Source: an uncultured Longilinea sp. | Lineage (GTDB): Bacteria; Chloroflexota; Anaerolineae; Anaerolineales; Anaerolineaceae | NCBI GenBank assembly: GCA_937863945.1 | Contig: CALMIB010000084.1 | Coordinates: 1 to 23,194, forward strand | Direction of reading: 5' to 3' | DNA: 23,194 nucleotides | In this document: one piece after another, positions 14,971 through 21,245 of the stretch | How the letters are laid out: each line of letters starts with the position of its first letter | Numbering within the stretch: the stretch's first letter is position 1 | The notes under the pieces: generated by a model | The model's database searches: none | What the model was told of the DNA's origin: nothing | Seen by the model: the letters and a program-made list of their open reading frames with translations, nothing else | Position numbers and translations under genes: made by a program

Positions 14971-16004
14971 CCGAAGCGGCCCGGACCTCTGCGCGGGTGT
15001 GCGTCCTGCCGCGCCTGCACGGCGTGGGCGGGCCGGCGTCGTTTCGCGCGCGCCTGAGCGACGGGCTGACCGCGCGCGGCGTGACGCTGGTGGATGATCC
15101 GCGCGACCCGGCGTTGGACGCGATTTTGATGATCGGCGGCACCAGTCGCATCACCGACCTGCTGGCGGCCAAACGCAACGGCGTGCGCATCGTGCAGCGC
15201 CTGAATGGCATGAACTGGATTCACCGCAAGCGCTTCACCGGCGTGCGCCATTATCTTAAGTCCGAGTGGAACAACCGCCTGCTGGCATTGATCCGCGGGC
15301 GGATTGCCGACCATATCGTCTATCAGAGCCAGTTCGCGCGCACCTGGTGGCAAACGGTGCACGGCAGCACCCGCGCCGGCCACGAGGTCATCTACAACGG
15401 CGTGAATCTGAACGTCTTTTCGCCCGAGGGTGAAGGCGAGCGGCCGAAGGACTTCATCCGGCTGCTGCTGGTGGAAGCCCACCTGGGCGGCGGCAACGAG
15501 CCCGGCCTGGAGAACGCGCTGGCGCTGGCCGCGCAGCTGGCGCGGCGCGTGACGCAGCCGGTGGAGTTGATGGTGGTGGGCGAGGTGCCTTCGGGGCTGC
15601 GCGCATCGATGCACATGCCGACCGGCGTGCGCGTCAACTGGGCCGGCGTGGTACCGCGCGACCAGATTCCGCGAGTGGACCGCTCGGCGCACCTGCTGTT
15701 CTCGGCCGACCTGAACGCGGCCTGCCCCAATTCGGTCGTCGAGGCGCTGGCCTGCGGGCTGCCGGTGGTGAGTTTTGCCACCGGGGCGCTGCCCGAGCTG
15801 CTGGCCGACGGCGCGGGGCAGGTGGCGCCCTACGGCAGCAATTACTGGAAGCTGGAGCCGCCGGTGGTGGAACCGCTGGCCGAAGCCGCGCTGGAGGTGC
15901 TGCGCCATCCGGAGGACTACCGGGCCGCCGCGCGCAAACGCGCCGAAGAAAATTTTGGGTTGGACCGGATGACGGAGAAGTATCTAAAGGCGCTGGTCGG
16001 GTAA
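14967..16004 (+). CDS. GT4-type glycosyltransferase
   Basis: A 345-residue GT-B fold protein. The N-terminal acceptor domain begins with a glycine-rich loop (LHGVGGPASF, 18-27). The hinge region carries VIYNGVNLNVFSP (141-153), a hallmark of GT4 enzymes. The donor domain has PNSVVEALACGLPVVSF (254-270) and ends the sugar-nucleotide site with GALPEL (273-278). In the EX7E motif the second glutamate is E259, but the first position is Ala251, as in some GT4 subgroups with a CPN segment. The ATG overlaps the MFS stop (ATGA), showing translational coupling, and no signal peptide is present, so it probably acts on the inner face of the membrane. Transfer of ManNAcA or a related sugar is an inference from the operon only. 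Confidence 0.88.
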   Translation: MTEAARTSARVCVLPRLHGVGGPASFRARLSDGLTARGVTLVDDPRDPALDAILMIGGTSRITDLLAAKRNGVRIVQRLNGMNWIHRKRFTGVRHYLKSEWNNRLLALIRGRIADHIVYQSQFARTWWQTVHGSTRAGHEVIYNGVNLNVFSPEGEGERPKDFIRLLLVEAHLGGGNEPGLENALALAAQLARRVTQPVELMVVGEVPSGLRASMHMPTGVRVNWAGVVPRDQIPRVDRSAHLLFSADLNAACPNSVVEALACGLPVVSFATGALPELLADGAGQVAPYGSNYWKLEPPVVEPLAEAALEVLRHPEDYRAAARKRAEENFGLDRMTEKYLKALVG

Positions 16005-16056
16005 GCGGAGCAACCGCCGGTGGAGCCGGTTATTCTCGAATAGGGTTGCCTTGTGG

Positions 16057-16908
16057 TTATCTTTTTTTCTCCAGGGATTTCAAAATCTCAACCGGATCGA
16101 CCCACCGGAACGTTCCGCTGACGCGCCACTCGCAATAGGCCGCCATCTCCTGCGCCGACGCGCTCACGTCGTAGTGCGCCAGGCTGCCCGGGCGCGCCCC
16201 GGCCGGTCCGATGCGCGCCTCGAAGTGCAGGTGCGGCGCCAGAGCGTTACCGCTCTGCCCCACCGTGCCCAGCGCCTGCCCGCAGGCGACATCGTCGCCC
16301 ACGTTTAAATTCGCGGTCGAACCCAGGTGCGCGTACAGCACATACAATGATTGGCCGGATTCATCCCATTGAAACGGCTCCGGCGGCGGCGGGCAGGTCA
16401 GCGCGTCGTTGGGTGAACGCGGCGGCCAGTCTTCCAACGCGCGGTACTGCGCCTGCAATTCGGCGGGCAGCGCCTCCAGCGGCGTCTCGACGATCACCGC
16501 CGCGCCGTACGGAAAGCGATCCGGCTGCACCAGCGCCACCGTGCCGGGCAGGGCAGCCAGCACGCCCCGCCCCGGCACAGCCATGCGCGCCGCGCCGGCC
16601 GGGTCAAAATCGCCGATATCGACGCCCTGGTGCGGCATGTCCGAGCCCGGCGCGGGCGGATCGAACGGGTTGCTAATGCGCGCCAGAAGGTCGGCCTGCC
16701 CCAAGCCCTGCAGCGGCGAACAGAACGCCAACGGCGCGGCCGTTGGGGTGGGCGTTGGCGCGACCGCGGTTTGGGTCGCGGCGGGCAGCGTGCGCGTCAC
16801 AGTCGGAGCTGCGGTGGGTGCGTCCATCGGCGCGGTTGTCGCCGCTCGCGGCTGGCAGGCTGCGAGCAGCACCAGCGCCCCAAAGATGAGAATCCGCAGA
16901 AATTTCAA
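16057..16908 (-). CDS. M23-family metallopeptidase lipoprotein
   Basis: A 283-residue exported protein. Residues 1-18 form a lipoprotein signal peptide with lipobox LAAC (C18), followed by a Thr/Pro/Ala-rich spacer (19-60). The LytM/M23 domain has the zinc ligands H93 and D97 (HQGVD) and the HLH motif at H226 and H228, with H194 in YAHL, so all expected catalytic residues are present. These enzymes cut peptide cross-bridges in peptidoglycan. A roughly 45-residue, proline-rich insertion (about 142-186) separates the strand VIVET from LYVLYAHL, where the family is normally tight. Four cysteines outside the lipobox (63, 172, 209, 259) could form disulfides. The start is TTG, chosen because GGGGAG precedes it by 6 nt. 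It converges with the glycosyltransferase gene. Confidence 0.87.
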   Translation of the reverse strand: MKFLRILIFGALVLLAACQPRAATTAPMDAPTAAPTVTRTLPAATQTAVAPTPTPTAAPLAFCSPLQGLGQADLLARISNPFDPPAPGSDMPHQGVDIGDFDPAGAARMAVPGRGVLAALPGTVALVQPDRFPYGAAVIVETPLEALPAELQAQYRALEDWPPRSPNDALTCPPPPEPFQWDESGQSLYVLYAHLGSTANLNVGDDVACGQALGTVGQSGNALAPHLHFEARIGPAGARPGSLAHYDVSASAQEMAAYCEWRVSGTFRWVDPVEILKSLEKKR

Positions 16909-17096
16909 AATACACTCCCCAACCCAACATTCAGCCTGAAGCTTATCACAAAAGCCTCTTCCATGCGCTCCCCACGCTTTATGACAAACAAACGATCCAA
17001 ATTTACACTTGAGCCTTAAAGGATAAATATGGCTTGTCCATAATTACCCTTTTGGGCATATGTGTAATGATGGATCGCCTCATTCAGACAAGCAAA

Positions 17097-17119
17097 GCCC
17101 CCCATGGATGATGAGGGGC
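17097..17119 (-). terminator. Probable terminator of tRNA-Leu
   Basis: On the minus strand, 14 nt after the CCA end of the tRNA, a GC-only 5-bp stem (GCCCC 17101-17097 region pairing with 17119-17115) surrounds a 13-nt loop and is followed by a short, imperfect T-rich tract (CTTTGCTT). It is short and only moderately convincing. Confidence 0.4.
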
Positions 17120-17133
17120 CTGTGTTATAATTT

Positions 17134-17218
17134 TGGTGCCGAAGGTGGGAATCGAACCCACATTCCTTTCGGAACACGATTTTGAGTCGTGCGCGTATGC
17201 CTGTTCCGCCACTTCGGC
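17134..17218 (-). tRNA. tRNA-Leu (anticodon CAA)
   Basis: An 85-nt class II tRNA. The acceptor stem pairs GCCGAAG (17218-17212) with CTTCGGC (17144-17138). The anticodon stem CACGA/TCGTG encloses the loop CTCAAAA, giving anticodon CAA at 17184-17182, which reads UUG leucine codons. A long variable arm (TTCC GAAA GGAA) follows, as expected for tRNA-Leu. The T arm GTGGG-TTCGAAT-CCCAC is perfect. Discriminator A and an encoded CCA complete the 3' end at 17134. Confidence 0.97.
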
Positions 17219-17231
17219 CTTGTGAGCACTT

Positions 17232-17260
17232 AGTATATCCATTTCTCTCTGAAGGGTCAA
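17232..17260 (-). promoter_or_regulatory. Strong promoter of tRNA-Leu
   Basis: Minus strand: -35 TTGACC (17260-17255), exactly 17 nt, -10 TATACT (17237-17232). Transcription would start near 17225, about 7 nt before the mature 5' end. The -35 box overlaps the ribosome-binding sequence of the divergent ychF. Confidence 0.75.
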
Positions 17261-17268
17261 GGATTCTC

Positions 17269-18336
17269 ATGCGTCTGGGAATTATTGGACTGCCGCAATC
17301 CGGCAAAACGACATTGTTCAACGCGCTCACCCGCGGCACGCAGCCGACCGGGGCCAGCGGGCGCATCGAGGTGCACACCGCCGTGGTGGACGTGCCCGAT
17401 CCGCGCGTCGACCGGCTGACCGATATGTTCAAGCCGAAGAAGAAGATTTACACCAAGGTCACCTACAGCGACATCGCCGGACTGGACGGTTCGGCCAGCA
17501 AGGCGGGCATCTCCGGCACGCTGCTCAACCAACTTTCGCAGATGGACGGGTTCATCGAGGTGGTGCGCTGCTTTGAAGACGAGAATCTGCCGCATCCCAG
17601 CGGCAGCATCGATCCGCTGCGCGACATCCTGGCCATGGACAGCGAGTTCGTGCTCAACGACCTGATCGCCGTCGAGCGCAAACTCGAACGCCTGGCCGAG
17701 GAGCGCAAGAAGGGCGCCGGCCGCGACAAGGCCGTCATCGATCGCGAAATCGAGTTGTTCACCCGGTTACAGGGCGCGTTGAACGAGGAAACCCCGCTGC
17801 GCGACGTTGAAATCAGTGCCGAGGAAGAAAAGATGATGGCCGGCTTTGGTTTTCTCAGCCGCAAGCCGCTGCTGGTGGTGCTCAACCTGGCCGAAGGCCA
17901 GCGCGCGCCGGAAATCGCCTATGCGCACAAGCATACCCAACTGGTCGCGTTGCAGGGCAGGCTGGAGATGGACATCGCCCAGCTCTCGCCCGAAGAGGCC
18001 GAACTGTTCCTGCAGGAATACGGCATCGAGGAACCCAGCCTGAACAAGATGATCCGCCTGTCCTACGACCTGCTCGGGCTGCAATCCTTTTTCACCGCCG
18101 GCGAGGACGAATGCCGCGCCTGGACCGTGCGCCGCGGCGCGCTGGCGCCCGAAGCCGCCGGCGTGATCCACACCGATTTGCAGAAGGGCTTCATCCGCGC
18201 CGAGGTGGTGGCTTACGATGACCTGATGGCGCTGGGCAGCATGGCCGCAGCCAAAGCGCACGGTAAACTGCGCCTGGAAGGCAAGGAATACCCGGTCAAG
18301 GACGGCGACATCCTCAACATCCGGTTCAATCTCTAG
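17269..18336 (+). CDS. ychF: Redox-regulated ATPase YchF (Obg family)
   Basis: A 355-residue P-loop NTPase of the Obg-related YchF/OLA1 family, which binds ATP and associates with ribosomes and stress responses. Visible motifs are the P-loop GLPQSGKT (7-14), switch II DIAGL (68-72), and NLAE (206-209) in place of the GTP-specifying NKxD, as expected for an ATP-preferring member. A helical coiled-coil insertion lies at about 128-195. The C-terminal TGS-like domain (about 270-355) contains FFTAGEDECRAW and ends in KDGDILNIRFNL, the usual family ending. The region after switch II (GLDGSASKAGISG) departs from the common VKGAS-type sequence, so it is a divergent member. AAGGA lies 5 nt before the ATG. 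Any longer frame would run through tRNA-Leu, so this start is safe. Confidence 0.93.
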   Translation: MRLGIIGLPQSGKTTLFNALTRGTQPTGASGRIEVHTAVVDVPDPRVDRLTDMFKPKKKIYTKVTYSDIAGLDGSASKAGISGTLLNQLSQMDGFIEVVRCFEDENLPHPSGSIDPLRDILAMDSEFVLNDLIAVERKLERLAEERKKGAGRDKAVIDREIELFTRLQGALNEETPLRDVEISAEEEKMMAGFGFLSRKPLLVVLNLAEGQRAPEIAYAHKHTQLVALQGRLEMDIAQLSPEEAELFLQEYGIEEPSLNKMIRLSYDLLGLQSFFTAGEDECRAWTVRRGALAPEAAGVIHTDLQKGFIRAEVVAYDDLMALGSMAAAKAHGKLRLEGKEYPVKDGDILNIRFNL

Positions 18337-18344
18337 GGAAGATA

Positions 18345-18502
18345 ACCACGGAGACACAGAGAGAACACGGAGAAGAAATTATTTAAAAAAAAGGGGAGAG
18401 ACTTGATAATCAATCGGTCTCTTCTTTTTATATCGACTTTGTTCGAAAATGGATCGTAATTTTCTTACTTCTTAATCTTCTCTTCTCCGTGTCCTCCGTG
18501 GT
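18345..18502. repeat. Inverted-repeat element with ACCACGGAG ends
   Basis: The left arm carries ACCACGGAG (18345-18353) and ACACGGAGAAG (18365-18375). The right arm carries their exact complements CTTCTCCGTGT (18482-18492) and CTCCGTGGT (18494-18502). The arms differ by an 11-nt GA/CA-rich spacer on the left. The AT-rich 106-nt interior holds the ychF terminator and no open frame of note. I recall similar CCACGGAG/ACACAGAG-type repeats scattered through many environmental bacterial genomes, so this may be a non-autonomous mobile or REP-like element. Confidence 0.6.
18397..18429 (+). terminator. Intrinsic terminator of ychF
   Basis: AGAGAC (18397-18402) pairs with GTCTCT (18417-18422), with a second internal pairing TTGA/TCAA, and is followed by TCTTTTT. 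An A8 run just upstream could extend the stem and make it work in both directions for the convergent gene. Confidence 0.65.
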
Positions 18503-18505
18503 GAA

Positions 18506-18853
18506 TTATTCTCTTGCAATCAACACCCCGGCCATCGATCCATCGTTATGCGTTCGCAACGCCAATTGCATCTCCTCGGGTGTGCAACCCAGCAGAATCT
18601 TGATTTCCGAGTCGCGTTTGGTCAAATCCACCGTGCAAATCACGCCGGTGACCGCGCCACCCGGCAGACTGCCGCGCCATACGTCGATCCCGCCGCCGTC
18701 GGCCGCGGACGTTCCCTTCAGATAGCCGTAATCCAGCGGATAGATTAAATCCGGGTAGCGCGGGTGCGCCGTACCGGCCGGCCGGTCGATGACCACCTCC
18801 GCCCCGGCGACCAATCGATCGATGTGCTGCCAGAACCGCTCACGGTTTTCCAT
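18506..18853 (-). CDS. Compact inorganic-pyrophosphatase-like protein
   Basis: A 115-residue protein that resembles the core of soluble family I pyrophosphatases, which hydrolyse diphosphate. The segment YPDLIYPLDYGYLKGT (33-48) matches the FYPADYGFIPGT region, and ADGGGIDVW (51-59) matches EDGDPLDVL, keeping D52 and D57 of the metal site but losing the middle aspartate. KRDSEIKILLG (79-89) corresponds to the DxxxxDxK strand, with Glu near the second Asp position. The usual Lys before the first core strand is Ala (RPAGTAHP). The protein is about 60 residues shorter than canonical bacterial enzymes, lacking mainly the C-terminal helix region. It could be a small PPase with altered specificity. 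GAGGT lies about 9 nt before the ATG. No obvious partner gene is adjacent. Confidence 0.7.
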   Translation of the reverse strand: MENRERFWQHIDRLVAGAEVVIDRPAGTAHPRYPDLIYPLDYGYLKGTSAADGGGIDVWRGSLPGGAVTGVICTVDLTKRDSEIKILLGCTPEEMQLALRTHNDGSMAGVLIARE

Positions 18854-18892
18854 TTTTCACAACCTCACCAGTGATTCTGCGTACGTCCTTAT

Positions 18893-18900
18893 AGTATACT
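18893..18900. promoter_or_regulatory. Symmetric -10 element between divergent genes
   Basis: The palindrome AGTATACT contains TATACT on both strands (18898-18893 on minus, 18895-18900 on plus), placed between the divergent pyrophosphatase-like gene and the zinc-ribbon gene. TTCGAC at 18919-18914 is a possible minus-strand -35 but with only 15-nt spacing. No clear plus-strand -35 is seen. Confidence 0.4.
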
Positions 18901-18994
18901 GGGTGAGGATGCAGTCGAAGCGTACCTGCATTCTGCATCCCTTTCCCGGGCTTGATCCTACCCGGAACTCATCACCTCCCTTTCCGAGGCCCCC

Positions 18995-19945
18995 ATGCCT
19001 GATGATCCCCTGCGAAAACTGAGCGCCGAACAACAGGCCGCGCTGGACGCGGACCTTACCGCCTTCTTTGCCCAACTGCCGCCCGCCGACCAGGTTTTTT
19101 TCGCCTCGCAATTTTCCGCCATGGACCTGCCCGCCGCGCTGGCGCGCAAACGCGAGCTGGCACAGCGCAACATCAGGCGCCGCGAACGCGCCGCGCGCGT
19201 GAAGGCCGAGGTGGACGCCAAAGCCGCTGAAGCCGCCGAGAGCGCGGATGACGACCTGCTTTCAGCCGCCGCCGCGGTGCTGGGCATCGGCGCGGGCGCG
19301 GCCGCCGGCGCGGCCATCAGCGGCAACACCGCCTTTTTTCGCGGCGTCGAGCCGGCCGACCTTGTCGAGCCACTGCGCGCCGAGTTCAATTCCTCGCAGA
19401 CCGTGGCCGCCGCGGGCGGGCCGCCGGATGCGCTCAACGTCACCATCTTCCTGCTCGGCCAGTTCGACCGCGTGGCCGCCATGACCGTCAACCTGGTCGC
19501 CAGGGACGACGGCACCGAGATCAAGGTCAACGACCTCTCGACGCGCGGCGTGCTGGCGGTGGTGACCTCGGGCGGCGCGAAGCTGCTTGACGTGGCCTCC
19601 AAGGGGCTGCGCCTGCTCAGCGGGCGGCTCACCCCCGGGCAGGCGGTGGACGTGGCCGGGCAAACCCTGGCCTCCAGCGCCGACCTGGCCGAAGCGGTTG
19701 CCAATTTGCAACTCAAAGAACGCGCCTGGAAGGTCATCCGGCAAACGGCCGAGGCCATCGAGGCAGCCTACGAGGACCGCCTGAAGCAGGAGCGCGCGGC
19801 GCGCGCTCTGCTGGAAGCCGCCTGGGATCGATTTACTCACTGCCCCACCTGCGGGGTGGCCTTTGGCGCCGAGGATGCCACCTGCCGGGTGTGCGGCACT
19901 GCCCGCCCCGAAAAACCGCTCACGCCGGATCCCAGGCAGCAGTAG
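18995..19945 (+). CDS. Protein of unknown function with C-terminal zinc ribbon
   Basis: Family not recognised. The 316-residue product begins with a polar helical region (1-50), then a very basic Arg/Lys/Ala helix (about 50-75) and an Ala/Glu helix (75-85). A short Ala/Gly-rich hydrophobic stretch (about 89-110) could touch or cross a membrane. The middle (about 118-225) looks like an alpha/beta domain with strands such as ALNVTIFLLGQ and GVLAVVTSGG. A helical region leads to a zinc ribbon: C283-P-T-C286 and C297-R-V-C300, a pattern often seen in bacterial proteins of diverse function. GAGG lies 6 nt before the ATG. It stands alone on the plus strand and is closed by a palindromic terminator. 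Confidence 0.75.
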   Translation: MPDDPLRKLSAEQQAALDADLTAFFAQLPPADQVFFASQFSAMDLPAALARKRELAQRNIRRRERAARVKAEVDAKAAEAAESADDDLLSAAAAVLGIGAGAAAGAAISGNTAFFRGVEPADLVEPLRAEFNSSQTVAAAGGPPDALNVTIFLLGQFDRVAAMTVNLVARDDGTEIKVNDLSTRGVLAVVTSGGAKLLDVASKGLRLLSGRLTPGQAVDVAGQTLASSADLAEAVANLQLKERAWKVIRQTAEAIEAAYEDRLKQERAARALLEAAWDRFTHCPTCGVAFGAEDATCRVCGTARPEKPLTPDPRQQ

Positions 19946-19983
19946 GATTATTTTCCCAACTTCAACAATTTGATTCTGCATTC

Positions 19984-20014
19984 CCGGTAGCGGGTCGCGA
20001 CCCGTTACTACCGG
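19984..20014. terminator. Palindromic bidirectional terminator
   Basis: CCGGTAG (19984-19990) and CTACCGG (20008-20014) bracket a perfect 14-nt palindrome, CGGGTCGCGACCCG (19991-20004), with a 3-nt bulge (TTA). Flanking A/T tracts lie on both sides, including AATTTTAA after it. It separates two convergent genes and could stop both. Confidence 0.6.
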
Positions 20015-20064
20015 AATTTTAAGCCGCTACTTCTTTTGTCATTAGGCAATTCATCAGAACTCAT

Positions 20065-21171
20065 TTACACATCGACTTTTTGACCGCACTTGTGGAAATC
20101 GTACCCCTTTAAGCTCCCCAGCGCTTCGCGCGCCGCGGGGGTTTGCAGCCAGGCCAGCAGGCGCTGCAGCGGCTCGCGCTGCGCCCGCTCGGCAAACGTG
20201 ACCAGGTCATACGATTCGGTCACCAAAAAGCGGAAATCCAGTTTGAAAGCCAGCGCCGCCGATTCCAACCCCAGCCCGGCGTCTGCCTGGCCCTCGGCCA
20301 CGGCGCGCGCCACCTCCGAGTGGGTGGTTTTCTCATCCTCATAGCCCAAAATCTTCGCCGCGTCGATGCCCTGCTGCCCCAGCACCGCGTCCAGCCACAC
20401 GCGCGTGCCCGAGCCGAGCTGCCGGTTGACAAAGCGCACCCCGGGCCGCGTCAGATCCGCCAGGGTTTGAATGTTTTTGGGGTTGCCCGCCGGCAAAATC
20501 AGGCCAATGCGCCGTTCGGCCAGCCGCACGGCCAGCATGTGCTTGCCCGGGAAGAATTTGCGGATATAGGGAAGGTTATAGCTGTCCGTTTCCGGGTCCC
20601 ACAGGTGGCAGCCGGCCAGGTCGGCGCGGCCGTCGGCCAGCGCCATCAGCCCGCCCAGGCTGCCGGTGAAGTTGAGCTGCAAGATCGCGCCGGGGGCAAT
20701 CTCCTGCGCGTGGCTGGCCAGCCAGGTGACGGCCATGTCGTGACTGCCATAGAAGTGCAACGTCTGCCCGGGCGGCGTGCTGGGCGCCTGTGCCAGCGCG
20801 CGCCAGCGATCCAGCGCCAGCTCGAAGGATTGCTGGATCTCCGGCAGGTCAAAGCCCGCCGTGAGCACCTCCAGCAGGAATTCTTCCGCGCGGTGCACCA
20901 GCGTGGCCTTGCGCAGCGTTCCCTGCGATTGCATCATCACCGGGTCGATGCCGCCGGCCACGTGCGTGCCCTTGCCGGCCCGGCTGGTCACCAGCCCCTG
21001 ACGAGCCAGCTCAAGGTAGGCTTTTTGCACCGTGCCGGGGGTGCAGTGCCACTGGCGGGTCAAATCACGGATGGATGGAAGCCGGCTGCCGGGCTGCAGG
21101 CGCCCCTCCAGGATCTCCAGGCGGATCTGGTCGGCGATCTTCTTATAAATGATGTTCTCTTCTGCGCTCAT
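20065..21171 (-). CDS. GntR-type regulator fused to a PBP-like sensor domain
   Basis: A 368-residue one-component transcription factor. Residues about 5-72 form a GntR winged helix-turn-helix: IYKKIADQIRLEILEGRL, then GSRLPSIRDLTRQ and a recognition helix TPGTVQKAYLELARQGLV with the wing SRAGKGTHV. From about 125 onward it resembles a type 2 periplasmic-binding-protein fold used as an intracellular ligand sensor, with segments FTGSLGGLMALADGRADLAGCH and NRQLGSGTRVWLD (given in short form) typical of the PBP-like family found fused to regulators and linked to oxyanion (molybdate or tungstate) transport. The ligand here is unknown, and no transporter for such ions is in the window. ATG 21171 was chosen: GGTGAG precedes it, and a promoter at 21188-21216 rules out the longer frame. 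Confidence 0.87.
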   Translation of the reverse strand: MSAEENIIYKKIADQIRLEILEGRLQPGSRLPSIRDLTRQWHCTPGTVQKAYLELARQGLVTSRAGKGTHVAGGIDPVMMQSQGTLRKATLVHRAEEFLLEVLTAGFDLPEIQQSFELALDRWRALAQAPSTPPGQTLHFYGSHDMAVTWLASHAQEIAPGAILQLNFTGSLGGLMALADGRADLAGCHLWDPETDSYNLPYIRKFFPGKHMLAVRLAERRIGLILPAGNPKNIQTLADLTRPGVRFVNRQLGSGTRVWLDAVLGQQGIDAAKILGYEDEKTTHSEVARAVAEGQADAGLGLESAALAFKLDFRFLVTESYDLVTFAERAQREPLQRLLAWLQTPAAREALGSLKGYDFHKCGQKVDV

Positions 21172-21187
21172 ATGCTCACCTGTGTTG

Positions 21188-21216
21188 AGTATAGCCAGAA
21201 AAACGGCACAGGGCAA
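21188..21216 (-). promoter_or_regulatory. Promoter of the GntR/PBP-like regulator
   Basis: Minus strand: -35 TTGCCC (21216-21211), 17-nt spacer, -10 TATACT (21193-21188). The start of transcription would be near 21181, giving a leader of about 10 nt that contains the ribosome-binding sequence. The regulator can therefore be transcribed independently of the ABC exporter upstream. Confidence 0.65.
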
Positions 21217-21245
21217 ACGCTTTCAGCGCGATTTCACCGGCCCGA

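Noticed and set aside
16012..16031. An imperfect palindrome AACCG...CGGTT between the glycosyltransferase and M23 genes
   Set aside because: The stem is only 5 bp and no T-run follows, so it is too weak to call a terminator.
17016..17432. A minus-strand open frame spanning tRNA-Leu and the start of ychF
   Set aside because: It runs straight through the tRNA and antisense to ychF, with no domain or ribosome-binding site.
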